Positions 32,606 through 41,472 of a DNA stretch of 64,000 bases are shown here, piece after piece; position 1 is the first letter of the stretch; each line of letters opens with the position of its first letter. Under the pieces are notes generated by a model. That model was not told the origin of the DNA. It made no database searches and saw only the letters and a program-made list of their open reading frames with translations. Position numbers and translations under genes: made by a program. This stretch comes from Mycobacterium scrofulaceum (lineage in GTDB: Bacteria > Actinomycetota > Actinomycetes > Mycobacteriales > Mycobacteriaceae): NCBI RefSeq assembly GCF_002086735.1, contig NZ_MVIJ01000026.1:17437-81436 (forward strand), given 5' to 3'.

Positions 32606-34065
32606 CGATTGAGTATCCAGGTGAAGATGCCGACCAGGTAGGCCATCACGGGGATGAGCGACGCGTCGAGCCCGCCGGCGACGAAGCCCACCAGCCGGCG
32701 CACGGGCAGCGAATAGCTCTCCGGCTCGGCGATGTGCGGGTTGAGCGCCACCACGACCCACACCGCGGCCAGCGCGGCGAGCACCAGCGCCGCGCCCAGT
32801 GCCGCGCCGTAGCGCCCGGTCGCGGTGTAGAGCGCCAGCAGCACCCCGGCGGCAAGGAAGGGCTGCCCCAGCAGCCACGCCTTGCACGCGGCCGAGTCCC
32901 ACACCCGGGCCCGCAGCACCGAGGTCGCCGCGGTGGCGCCCACCACGTACCAGCCCACGCCGCTCAGCGCCTCGGGCCGCAGCGCGATCGCGACCGAGCC
33001 CAGGACGCTGAGCAGCACTGCGGCGGCGATGAATCCGTTCTGATGGGCGTCGCCGATCCGCACCCGCCGCGGCAGATCCTCGAGCACCCGCAGAGAGGGG
33101 GCCGACGGGGTGGGGTCGCCGGGCGCCGGGATCACCGGCAGCGGGAAGCGCGCCCACAGCGCCGACAGCTGAGCCGCCTCGATGGTGACCAGCAGCGCCG
33201 CGACGATCAGGCCGCAGCCGATGGCGAGCGGTCGCAGGTGCCAGAGCACCTCGGCACCCGCGGCCAGCAGCACCCCGGCGCCCACCACCGCGGTCGCGGT
33301 GAAGAACCCGACGATGCGCTCCCGCTCGGCGCTGGGCACCATCAGGGCGACCAGCGACCAGGCGGTGACGCCGGCCGCGGCGAGCATGATGTGCGCCGGA
33401 CCGAACCGCCCGGGCACCGCCAGCGCCAGCGCGGCGCCGATGGGTACCAGCGCGGCGACCGCGCACGCCGTCCCGGTGCGCGGCGAGCGCGCCGCGACCA
33501 GCAACCCCGCGATCGCGGTCACCGCCGCGACCGCGCTGACCGCGACCAGCCCGGCCAGCGCGCCGGTGGCGACCCGGTAGGTGACCGAGAGACCGGTCGC
33601 CAGGATCGCGACCGCGATGACCGCGGCCAGCGCCCCGCGCCGGATATGCGTTGCGCCCCAGGGCTTCAGCCGGGACGTCGAGAAGATCATCGCCGCGTCG
33701 GCGATGTCCTCGACGATGCCCGGGGCCGCCTGGCCGGCCGGGACCGGCTGCAGCGCCAAGAGATCGCCGTCCACCACCCCGACGGTGTCCAGGCTGGCGT
33801 CCAGGCTGAACGGCGCCCCGCCGATCGGGGCCAGGCTCAGCTGGGTCGCGGCGCCGAGGTCGGCCGTCCCCCTGGCGGTGTCGTCCGCGTCGCCGTTCGA
33901 CGTCGCGGGTATCACCAGCCGCTGCACGGCGGGCAGGATTTCCCGCAGCGGCAGCTCGGCGGGCAACGCCATTTCCGTCAGCCTGCTGTCCGCGAGGATT
34001 GCCACGCGGACGATCGGCATGACGGCGCCGGACGTCACCGGACCCTCGAAGGACGCTGGGGCCAT
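32602..34065 (-). CDS. eccD3: ESX-3 component EccD3
   Basis: This protein of about 487 residues has an N-terminal ubiquitin-like domain (VRVAILADSRLTEMALP...) and eleven hydrophobic helices, which form the membrane vestibule of the ESX channel as a dimer. It ends LVGIFTWILNR. The start is uncertain: ATG 34065 has only a weak CAGG upstream; ATG 34020 would give 472 residues, the length I recall for M. tuberculosis EccD3, but has no ribosome binding site. A TTG at 34110 is a third option. Stop overlaps mycP3 (ATGA). Confidence 0.9.
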   Translation of the reverse strand: MAPASFEGPVTSGAVMPIVRVAILADSRLTEMALPAELPLREILPAVQRLVIPATSNGDADDTARGTADLGAATQLSLAPIGGAPFSLDASLDTVGVVDGDLLALQPVPAGQAAPGIVEDIADAAMIFSTSRLKPWGATHIRRGALAAVIAVAILATGLSVTYRVATGALAGLVAVSAVAAVTAIAGLLVAARSPRTGTACAVAALVPIGAALALAVPGRFGPAHIMLAAAGVTAWSLVALMVPSAERERIVGFFTATAVVGAGVLLAAGAEVLWHLRPLAIGCGLIVAALLVTIEAAQLSALWARFPLPVIPAPGDPTPSAPSLRVLEDLPRRVRIGDAHQNGFIAAAVLLSVLGSVAIALRPEALSGVGWYVVGATAATSVLRARVWDSAACKAWLLGQPFLAAGVLLALYTATGRYGAALGAALVLAALAAVWVVVALNPHIAEPESYSLPVRRLVGFVAGGLDASLIPVMAYLVGIFTWILNR

Positions 34066-34117
34066 ACCTGAAACATCGTTGCTCTCTTCTCTAGTGGAAT
34101 TTCGGGTCAATTGGGGG

Positions 34118-34987
34118 TTAGGCGTGTTGCGCGGTGAAATCTCTGGCCAACCGGTGGCCGGGGAACCAATCGGCGTCCGGCAGCAACCCGGTCAGTTGTT
34201 CGATCGCGAGGGCGATCGCGAAGGGGGTCCCCGGGGCGAATGTCGACACCCACTCGCCGTCGAATGCGCGCGACGGGCTGACCAGGACCCGTCCCGCCGC
34301 CGCGTCGACGATGCTCATCCCCACCTCGGTGGTGGCGTGTCGGCCGTCGCGGCGGCGGCCGGCGACGATCTCGACGTAGCTGCGCGGGCCGTTGAACACC
34401 GACTCCACCACCGCTCGCGCCGACTGTGGGATGCCCAGGTAGTCAACGACTTCGGCCAGCGGCGCGCCCGAACGCAGCCGCTCGTCGGCGCGGGCGCCGA
34501 CCCGCGCCGGCATGCTGAACTCGTCGAACCGGGCCGGCGGTTGCTGCGCCAGCCCGACGCCGAGGACTCCGACCAACGCGCGCGGGTCGTCGATGTCCAT
34601 GGCGGTGAACGTGATCAGCTGCGCGCTGCGCAGTGCCACGATCGTCTTGGCGGTGGTGGCCGGGCGCTGCGCCACGATGCCGCGCAGCATCTCGCCGGTG
34701 CCGGAGTCCTTGGCGGGGCCCACGTAGCGCAGGTCGAGCCAGCGCTCCGGGAAACACACCACTCTGATCCAGTCGGCCACCGCCGGGTTGACGGCCCCGC
34801 CCTGTGATACCAGACCCAGCTCGGTCAGCTCGGCCCGCTGGCGCTCGAGGAACGCCTGGCGTTGCGCGGCGTCGGTGTAGGGCGAGGTGATCGCCAGCAC
34901 CCACGGGAAGCTGCCCGCCCCAATGGTTTCGGCGATGAACCACGCGTGATCGACCGTCAGCTCGACGGCGTTGGGTTCAGCACTCAT
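34118..34987 (-). CDS. espG3: ESX-3 chaperone EspG3
   Basis: This 289-residue cytosolic chaperone binds PE-PPE pairs of the ESX-3 system (PE5-PPE4) and keeps them soluble for export. The N-terminal ELTVDHAWFIAETIGAGSFPW is typical of EspG3. It begins 12 bases after the esxH stop and is followed by eccD3 after about 52 bases. Length and position match the M. tuberculosis gene (295 residues as I recall). Confidence 0.93.
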   Translation of the reverse strand: MSAEPNAVELTVDHAWFIAETIGAGSFPWVLAITSPYTDAAQRQAFLERQRAELTELGLVSQGGAVNPAVADWIRVVCFPERWLDLRYVGPAKDSGTGEMLRGIVAQRPATTAKTIVALRSAQLITFTAMDIDDPRALVGVLGVGLAQQPPARFDEFSMPARVGARADERLRSGAPLAEVVDYLGIPQSARAVVESVFNGPRSYVEIVAGRRRDGRHATTEVGMSIVDAAAGRVLVSPSRAFDGEWVSTFAPGTPFAIALAIEQLTGLLPDADWFPGHRLARDFTAQHA

Positions 34988-34999
34988 CGCACCGTGGGA

Positions 35000-35290
35000 C
35001 TAACCGCCCCACTTGGCGGCTTCGGCCTGGTCGCGGGCCAGCATCGACATCGTGTTGGCTTCGTGGGTGCTGGCCATGGCCTGGTAGGCCCGCACCAGCT
35101 GCTCCATCGCCTGGTTCCACTGGGCCTGCCACGCCTGGTAGGTCATACCGGTGTCGCCCTGCCAGGCGTTCGACAGCGTCGCCTGCTCGCTGGCGATGTC
35201 CGAACCGAGCCCCTGCAGGGTGCCGGCGTAGCCCGACATGTCGGCGGCGTGGCTCAACATCGCCGGGTAGTTGTACATGATCTGGGACAT
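35000..35290 (-). CDS. esxH: ESX-3 substrate EsxH (TB10.4)
   Basis: This 96-residue WxG100 protein is nearly identical to TB10.4: it opens SQIMYNYPAMLSHAADM, has WQG at the helix turn (residues 43-45) and ends ARDQAEAAKWGG. It pairs with EsxG, is secreted by ESX-3 and takes part in iron and zinc handling and in blocking phagosome maturation through ESCRT. Of the zinc-binding residues reported for M. tuberculosis EsxH (H14, H70, H76, E77), position 70 here is Gln (AYQAM); H14, H76 and E77 are kept. Ribosome binding site AAAGGA. It lies 42 bases after esxG. Confidence 0.97.
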   Translation of the reverse strand: MSQIMYNYPAMLSHAADMSGYAGTLQGLGSDIASEQATLSNAWQGDTGMTYQAWQAQWNQAMEQLVRAYQAMASTHEANTMSMLARDQAEAAKWGG

Positions 35291-35332
35291 GACAAGTCCT
35301 TTCGCGGTTGGTGGCGTGTGAAAGCGGCGGGA

Positions 35333-35626
35333 TCAGAAGGCGGTGTAGCCGGATGCGGCGGCGGCGTCGGCGGCCACGTAGGTGCCCGCGGCGTCACCGA
35401 GGTTGGCCTGCGCGATGTCCAGCAGGGTGTTGACCCGCGCGGCGGCCTCGACGAAACGGGCGTGCGCGGCCTGGAACGCGGCCGAGGCCTCGCCCTGGTG
35501 GAACGCCTGCGCCGACATCGCTTCCTGCTCGGCCTGGCTGATGGTGCTGCGCATCAGGGCCGCCTTGGCGCTGAACGCCGATTGTGCGGCGACCAACTGC
35601 GGGATGTGAGCGTCCAACATGCTCAT
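35333..35626 (-). CDS. esxG: ESX-3 substrate EsxG
   Basis: This 97-residue partner of EsxH starts SMLDAHIPQLVAAQSAF and ends with YVAADAAAASGYTAF, close to M. tuberculosis EsxG. The C-terminal YVAAD fits the YxxxD/E export signal. It is in the WxG100 superfamily though the turn lacks the exact WxG. AAAGGAAAC is the ribosome binding site. The gene follows PPE4 after 62 bases. Confidence 0.96.
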   Translation of the reverse strand: MSMLDAHIPQLVAAQSAFSAKAALMRSTISQAEQEAMSAQAFHQGEASAAFQAAHARFVEAAARVNTLLDIAQANLGDAAGTYVAADAAAASGYTAF

Positions 35627-35688
35627 GGTGTTTCCTTTCTGTTCGCCCTCGTGGGGTTTGTCCGGTTGACGAGCATCGTGCTGCTGCC

Positions 35689-37176
35689 TTAGCCCCCTTC
35701 CCTCGGCCCGGCCCGGCGCGCCGGGTCGTGGCCCGCGTCGTGGTCCCAGGTGCCGGGCATCATCGGCATCGTTGGGCCCCCGCCGAATTCGCGGTCGGTC
35801 AGCTCGGTCAGCCCGGCCGCCCGGAAGGCGTTCTGCTTCCGCGTCGTTCCGGCGAAGCCCAGCGGCCCGGCCCCCGCCCCGGATGCCACCGCCGCGGCCA
35901 GTCGCTCCTCGTCGCCGTAATCCGGCGGGACGCCGAGGTCGGAGTCCATGTCCAGGTATTCGTCGCTGTGGTCGCGCATCGCGGCCTTGCGGCGCCGCCG
36001 CGCCCGCGCCTCGGCGCGACTGGCCGCCGCCGCGCCGGCCGCGGGGATGGTGGCCGCAGGCGCCTTGGCGCCGCCGCGACCGCCCAGGGTCGGGCCGACA
36101 CCGGCCTCCGGGTCACCGCCGTAGGCCACCAGGTAGGCCAGGGTGCTCGGGGCCGGCGCCGGCGCCGGCGCGCCGGGCGCAGCGGAACCCGCGGCGACCG
36201 AGGGGGCCGGAGCCCCGGCGGGCGTCGCGACCGTGGGGGCCAGCGCGACCGCCGGCAACTGCGACGCCGGCCTGGCCGAGGCGACCAGCGGCGTCGCGGC
36301 CGCCCCCGCCGCCACCGGCGCGATCTCGGCGGGCGCGGCGAGCAAGGAGCTCAGGCCGATGCCGAGCAGCAGCGGGATGAGGAACGGCGCGGTCAGGATC
36401 GCGCCCCAGGTCGGCCAGCCGACGGCGTTGAAGAACACCTGGTAGGCGACGAAGAACAGCAGCGGGCCGTTGGCGGCCAGAAACGCCGGCAGGTTCGCGG
36501 AGAAGTTCTGCAGCATCTGCTGGATGTTCTGGAAGAAGTCCTGCAGGAACTTCGACAGCTGCTGGATGAAGTTCTGCCACCAATTCCCGGGCGTGTTCTG
36601 CGAGGCGTTGGCCGCCAGAGTGTTGGCGTCACCGCCCGGACGCACGATCGAGGGGGCCGGGGCGCTGCGCGGCGCGGACGCCAGGGCCGCGCCGGAGGTG
36701 GCCTGGTAGGCGCTCATCACGGTGGCGGCCTGGACCCACATCCGCGCGTAGTCGGCCTCGTTGAGCGCGATCGGAATGGTGTTGATGCCAAAGAAATTCG
36801 TCGCCACCAGCACGCCGTGAACGGCGTGGTTGGCGGCCAGCTCCCCCAGCGTCGGCATCGCGGCCAGCGCGGCGGTGTACGCCGCCGCCGCGACCTCGTG
36901 CTGCGCGGCCGCGCCGGCGCTGTCGGCGCTGGCCTGCTGTAGCCAGGCCAGATACGGCGCATGCGCGGCCGCGTACTGCGCGCCGGTCGACCCCTGCCAC
37001 GCCCCGGCCTGGGTCTCCCCCAGCACACCCGTGAGTTCGGCTGCCGCCGTGGCGTATTCGGCGCTCAGCGAGGTCCACGCGCCCGCGGCCGCCAACAGCG
37101 GCCCCGGTCCCGGACCGGCGCTCAGCAGCGTCGAATGCACCTCGGGCGGCGAAGCCATCCAGACGGGGGCCGTCAT
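35689..37176 (-). CDS. PPE4: PPE4, ESX-3 PPE-PPW subfamily protein
   Basis: This 495-residue PPE starts TAPVWMASPPEVHSTLLSAGPG. The PPE domain occupies about residues 1-175, then come a Phe-rich amphipathic stretch (FLQDFFQNIQQMLQNF), a hydrophobic region and an Ala/Pro-rich segment. The PPW signatures GFAGT and PxxPxxW are near the end (LGFAGTTRKQ..., PMMPGTW). PPE4 works with PE5 in siderophore-mediated iron use. Two further PPE-PPW genes upstream (45277, 47819) share the same plan. It starts two bases after PE5. Confidence 0.94.
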   Translation of the reverse strand: MTAPVWMASPPEVHSTLLSAGPGPGPLLAAAGAWTSLSAEYATAAAELTGVLGETQAGAWQGSTGAQYAAAHAPYLAWLQQASADSAGAAAQHEVAAAAYTAALAAMPTLGELAANHAVHGVLVATNFFGINTIPIALNEADYARMWVQAATVMSAYQATSGAALASAPRSAPAPSIVRPGGDANTLAANASQNTPGNWWQNFIQQLSKFLQDFFQNIQQMLQNFSANLPAFLAANGPLLFFVAYQVFFNAVGWPTWGAILTAPFLIPLLLGIGLSSLLAAPAEIAPVAAGAAATPLVASARPASQLPAVALAPTVATPAGAPAPSVAAGSAAPGAPAPAPAPSTLAYLVAYGGDPEAGVGPTLGGRGGAKAPAATIPAAGAAAASRAEARARRRRKAAMRDHSDEYLDMDSDLGVPPDYGDEERLAAAVASGAGAGPLGFAGTTRKQNAFRAAGLTELTDREFGGGPTMPMMPGTWDHDAGHDPARRAGPREGG

Positions 37177-37178
37177 CG

Positions 37179-37487
37179 TCAGGCGCCCGCGAATCCGAAC
37201 GTCGCCGCGGCGGCGGTGTCACCGGCCAGGTAGCCGGCACCGGCTTCGCCGACGCCCACGCCGGCGCGGCCCAGCTCTTCGACGCCCTGGGCGGCGACGG
37301 CGGCGTGCTCGGATCCCTGTGCGCTGAACCCGACGGCCGTCTGCACCGACACCGGATCCACGGCCGGCGGCACCACCGCGGTGATGGCCGGCGCGGCCGC
37401 CGCGTGGGCGGCCGCCAGCCGCGCCGTCAGCGCCTCCACCGCGGCGCTGGTCGCGGCCAGGCCCTCGGGAACCACTCGCAACGTCAT
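37179..37487 (-). CDS. PE5: PE5, ESX-3 PE protein
   Basis: This 102-residue PE protein begins TLRVVPEGLAATSAAVEALTA and contains the export motif YLAGD near residue 90. It forms a heterodimer with PPE4 and is recognised by EspG3. ATG 37487 is chosen because it matches the M. tuberculosis length and has GGGGAG upstream; the in-frame 37532 start overlaps eccC3. The gene lies ten bases after eccC3. Confidence 0.95.
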   Translation of the reverse strand: MTLRVVPEGLAATSAAVEALTARLAAAHAAAAPAITAVVPPAVDPVSVQTAVGFSAQGSEHAAVAAQGVEELGRAGVGVGEAGAGYLAGDTAAAATFGFAGA

Positions 37488-37497
37488 GACTCTCCCC

Positions 37498-40400
37498 TTA
37501 CTGTTGCGTTTCACCAAACATTGCGGCCTCACCCACCAACGGGTTGACCAACTGGACGTACGTCGGACTGTCGCTGTCGCCCAACAAGATCGCCCGCCCG
37601 GCGGGCAGCCGGCCGAACCGCTGACCCCGGATCTTGCCGCTGTCCTGAGGGTTGCCCGCCAGCATCAGCGTGGTCGCCTGCAAGTCGTTGAAGCGGCGCA
37701 GCAGCGGGTTGGTCATCAGCGCGTGCCCCGAGCCGGTCGCGCGCGCCGTGACGATCACCCGCAGCCCCAAATCAGCGGCCTGCGAAAGGATTCCGATCAG
37801 CGGGGTCCACGGTCGCTGACCGATGTATGGGCCGCTCATCGCCGGCGAGTCCGGTATCTGGTCGACGTCGTCGATGATCAGGTAGTGGGTGTGGCCCGCG
37901 TATGTCCACCGGGCCAGCTCGCCCGGCGACAAGCCGGCCGGGGGGCGCCGCGACTCGATGATGTTGGCCAGCCCCAGCATCGCGGGGATGATGCGGTCGA
38001 CGTTGGCGGTGTACTCGTTGTCGGCGAACAACGGCTCGTCGACCAGGTGCAGCCGCCGGTCCAGCACGGTGAACGCCACCTGGTCGGCCGTCGAGTTCTC
38101 GCGGATGGTGCGAATGATGTGGCGCAGCAACGTGGTCTTGCCGGACTTGCTGTCGCCGAACACCATCAGCAGCGGCTCGTCGGCGAAGTTGACGACGACG
38201 GGCGCCAGGTCCTCCTCGCGCTGCCCGATCACCACCTGCTCCGGGCCGCGATAGAGCGCGCCGACGGCCTCGGGGGCGAGGTTGGTCGGCAGCAGTCGCA
38301 CCGGCGGCGCGGCGATGCCCGGGTAGCGGTCGTTGAGCACCGGTATCTGGTCCAGCTCGGGGCGGGCGAACAGGAAGTGTTCGGCGGCCATGGTCAACCC
38401 GCGGCCCGGCTGGTCGTGCGGCACGGCTTCGGCGGGGCGCCGCAGCGCGCCGACGAGCCGCACGTTGCTGTCGCGCGGATCGTGCAGCCTGAGTTCGAGC
38501 CGCAGCCCGAGGCCGTCGCGCATCGCCAGCGGCACCTCGAGCCAGCTGGGGGTGGTGATGACCACGTGGATGCCGTAGGCGAGCCCCACGTTGACCAGCT
38601 CGGTCACCTTGGCCAGCAAGGGATTACGGGTGTTGAATTGGTCGGTGTTGTCCCGGCCGAACGCGTACAGGTTGTCGATGACCAGGAACACCTCGCCGTA
38701 GCCGTCGTCGGGGGCGGTGCCCTTCCGGTCGCGGAACACCTCGCGCCGCTGCCGGGACAGCAGCAGCTGCTCCAGCTCGCCGAAGGTGCGCCGGATGCGC
38801 TCGGGTTCCAGCGCCGACGCCACGCTGCCGACGTGCGCCAGGTCTTCCAGCGCCCGCAGCTTGCCGCCGCCGTAGTCCAGGCAGTAGAAGGTGACGTCGC
38901 GCGGCGAGTGCAAGCCGGCCGCCGACAGGATGAACGTCTGCAAGGCGGTCGATTTCCCGGACTTCGGGCCGCCGTGGATCACCACGTTGCCGGCCGACGA
39001 GGTGGCGTCGAAAACCAGCGGGTCGCGGCGCATCTCGAAGGGCTTGTCGATTTCACCGAGTGGCCACTGCCACTGGCGCTGCGGCACTCCGGCGCGCGCC
39101 AGCACCGCGGTCAGCGGGATCGGCTCGTCGAGCGGCGGCAGCCACAGCTGCGGCGCCCTCGGCCCGTACCGCGCCAGCTGGTCGCCGATGGTGGCGATCA
39201 GCTTGCGCGGCGGTCCGGTGAATTCCTCGTCCTCGACCGCCGGGATCACCGTGTCCTGTTCGGGCTCGACCCGTCCGGCCGTGAACAGCTTGGGCTCCGG
39301 GGCGGCGTGCACCACAACGGCTTTCGCCCGCTGCGGCGGATCGTAGATGCCGTCGACGTAGGTGCTGCGGAACTTGATCGGGGCGGCGCCCGGCGCGGGC
39401 ACCAAAAAGCCCACGCCCTTGTGTTCCTTGCCCGACTCGATGTGGTACGCGTCTTCCACGCCGATGATCTGGCGGGACACGCTGGGACTGGCCACCTTCA
39501 ACCCGATGCGGTACGAGGTGTTCTTGTCGATGTCCTTGATCTTGCCCACGTCCAGCGTCTGCGACGCGAACAGGATGTGGATGCGGAACGAGCGGCCCTT
39601 GCGCGCCACGTAATCGAACAACTCCGCGTATTCCGGGTGATCGGCCAGCATCAGGGTGAACTCGTCGGCGACCACGAACAGCGTCGGGATGGGCGGCAGG
39701 TCGTGCCCCGCCGCGATCGCGCCCTCGTATTCCACCACCGAGTTGAACGCGCTGCCCTGCACGCGGCGCCCGGCCTCCCGCAGCAGCGTCTCGCGGCGGG
39801 CCACCTCCCCGCGCAGGGTGTCGGCGAACCGGTCGGCCAGCGACTTCTTCTCGGCCATGTTGGAGATCACCGCCACGACCTGCGGGAAGTGGCGGAAGCT
39901 GTCGGCGCCGGCCTCGCCCTTGAAGTCGGCGTAGATGACGATCAGCCGCTCCGCCGAATGGGTTGTCAACAGCGACAACAGAATCGACATCAAGGTCTGG
40001 GACTTCCCGGAGCCCGTCATACCGATCATCAATCCGTGCGGGCCCATCCCGCCCTCGGCCTCGTCCTTCAGGTCGAAGAACAGCGGCTCGCCGGTCGCGG
40101 TGACGCCGATGGGTACGCGCAACTCGTCCTCGCGGCGGCGCGGCCCCCACAGCGTGGGCACGTCCAGCCGTGAGGCGTCCGGGATGCCCAGCAGCGTGGT
40201 GAAGCTGGCCCCGCGGGTGGCCGCGGAGCGCAGCCCGGTGTGGGTCGGGTTGGAGTCCCAGCGCGACAGTTGGCGCGCCAGGTGGGCGGCCTCGTCGGCG
40301 CCGAGCCGGTCGGCGTGGTCGATAAAGGGCTGCCAGCCGCCGGTCTGCCAGCGCACCAGGGCCCCCGCCCGGCCGGCCTCGCCGACGACGCGCAGGATCG

Positions 40401-41472
40401 GCTTCTCCGGATCCGAATACTGCTCTCGGTGCGGCGGGGTGGCGCAGCGGTGCACGACGGTGACGCCCGCCCGGCCCAGCGCCAACGTGGAGCTGTTCAG
40501 GTCGAAGTCGGGGTCGTCGACGACGATCAGCAGGTGACGCAGCGCGTCGGCGGAATCGCCGGTGAAGGCCGGGCGGTCCAGGAAGGCGGGGCCCAGCAGC
40601 ATCACCAGTTCGTCGGCGTTGGTCGTCAGGAAGCGGGCCGGCCCGACACCGTCGAGCTCACCCGGAACGTCGGTGTGGGGAAGCCATTTCAGCCAGGACC
40701 AGTCGGGACCCTCCAGGTCGCGGGCGACCAGGGCCACCCCCAGCACCGCCGGGTCGTGCCAGGTCACCGCCTGAGCGATCCACGCGCGCATCGCCGCCCG
40801 CGCGGCGTCGGCCTCGCCGAGCACGGTGATCCGCGAGACCTTCGTCAGGTCGATCCCGGTCGGCACGTCGCGCACGATGCGGTGGGTGTCGAGCAGGCTG
40901 CGTAAGGCGCTGTGCGACACCGGCTCCAGGTCGACCTCGTCCGCGGTGTCGTTCACCCGCAGCGCGGTGGTCAGGGGCACCTCGTGGCGGCCGGCGCGCA
41001 GCACCAGGAAGTCGGGATCGTGCGGGTCGCGCTCCCACTGCCGCCGCGACCCGGGCACCCCCGCCAGGGCCGCCGGCTCGGGGTGCGACCATTCGGCGGC
41101 GGCGCGCTGCTGGGCGGCCTGGGTGCGGATGTTGTCGCGGACCACCGACAGGTAGCGCAGGTAGTCGGCCCGTTCGGCGTCGACCTCCTCGGTGCGGGTC
41201 TTGTTGTCGTTGCCGCGATACATCGCGGTGGCGGCCAGCAACAGCACGAACGGGAAGAACAGCGTCTGCGGAGAGATCAACCGCATCCCGGTGGCGAACA
41301 GCGCGACGACCATGCCGACGATCAGGATCACCAGCACGTAGGGCATCGCGCGGCGCAGGAAGGACGGCGGGATCACCCGCGGCAGTTCGGGCGGCGCCTC
41401 GATGTTGATGGTGCCCTTGCGGGTCACCGGCGGCGCCAGCCTACGGCGGGCTTCGAAGATGAGTCGGCTCAT
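37498..41472 (-). CDS. eccC3: ESX-3 ATPase EccC3 (three FtsK/SpoIIIE domains)
   Basis: This 1324-residue motor protein recognises substrates and powers ESX-3 secretion. Two transmembrane helices lie near residues 43-61 and 68-84. Three ATPase domains follow, with Walker A motifs GMTGSGKSQT (about 480), GGPKSGKSTA (about 830) and GDSKSGKTTL (about 1103), and Walker B stretches LFVVADEF, VFLVIDNLY and HYLIIDDVDQ. Substrates bind the third domain. It is encoded as a single chain, as in ESX-3. The start ATG 41472 overlaps the eccB3 stop (ATGA), which overrules the longer open frame to 41598. Confidence 0.96.
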   Translation of the reverse strand: MSRLIFEARRRLAPPVTRKGTINIEAPPELPRVIPPSFLRRAMPYVLVILIVGMVVALFATGMRLISPQTLFFPFVLLLAATAMYRGNDNKTRTEEVDAERADYLRYLSVVRDNIRTQAAQQRAAAEWSHPEPAALAGVPGSRRQWERDPHDPDFLVLRAGRHEVPLTTALRVNDTADEVDLEPVSHSALRSLLDTHRIVRDVPTGIDLTKVSRITVLGEADAARAAMRAWIAQAVTWHDPAVLGVALVARDLEGPDWSWLKWLPHTDVPGELDGVGPARFLTTNADELVMLLGPAFLDRPAFTGDSADALRHLLIVVDDPDFDLNSSTLALGRAGVTVVHRCATPPHREQYSDPEKPILRVVGEAGRAGALVRWQTGGWQPFIDHADRLGADEAAHLARQLSRWDSNPTHTGLRSAATRGASFTTLLGIPDASRLDVPTLWGPRRREDELRVPIGVTATGEPLFFDLKDEAEGGMGPHGLMIGMTGSGKSQTLMSILLSLLTTHSAERLIVIYADFKGEAGADSFRHFPQVVAVISNMAEKKSLADRFADTLRGEVARRETLLREAGRRVQGSAFNSVVEYEGAIAAGHDLPPIPTLFVVADEFTLMLADHPEYAELFDYVARKGRSFRIHILFASQTLDVGKIKDIDKNTSYRIGLKVASPSVSRQIIGVEDAYHIESGKEHKGVGFLVPAPGAAPIKFRSTYVDGIYDPPQRAKAVVVHAAPEPKLFTAGRVEPEQDTVIPAVEDEEFTGPPRKLIATIGDQLARYGPRAPQLWLPPLDEPIPLTAVLARAGVPQRQWQWPLGEIDKPFEMRRDPLVFDATSSAGNVVIHGGPKSGKSTALQTFILSAAGLHSPRDVTFYCLDYGGGKLRALEDLAHVGSVASALEPERIRRTFGELEQLLLSRQRREVFRDRKGTAPDDGYGEVFLVIDNLYAFGRDNTDQFNTRNPLLAKVTELVNVGLAYGIHVVITTPSWLEVPLAMRDGLGLRLELRLHDPRDSNVRLVGALRRPAEAVPHDQPGRGLTMAAEHFLFARPELDQIPVLNDRYPGIAAPPVRLLPTNLAPEAVGALYRGPEQVVIGQREEDLAPVVVNFADEPLLMVFGDSKSGKTTLLRHIIRTIRENSTADQVAFTVLDRRLHLVDEPLFADNEYTANVDRIIPAMLGLANIIESRRPPAGLSPGELARWTYAGHTHYLIIDDVDQIPDSPAMSGPYIGQRPWTPLIGILSQAADLGLRVIVTARATGSGHALMTNPLLRRFNDLQATTLMLAGNPQDSGKIRGQRFGRLPAGRAILLGDSDSPTYVQLVNPLVGEAAMFGETQQ

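Noticed and set aside
37381..40173. Open frame of 930 codons on the plus strand
   Set aside because: Antisense shadow of eccC3, which has three ATPase domains in the other direction.
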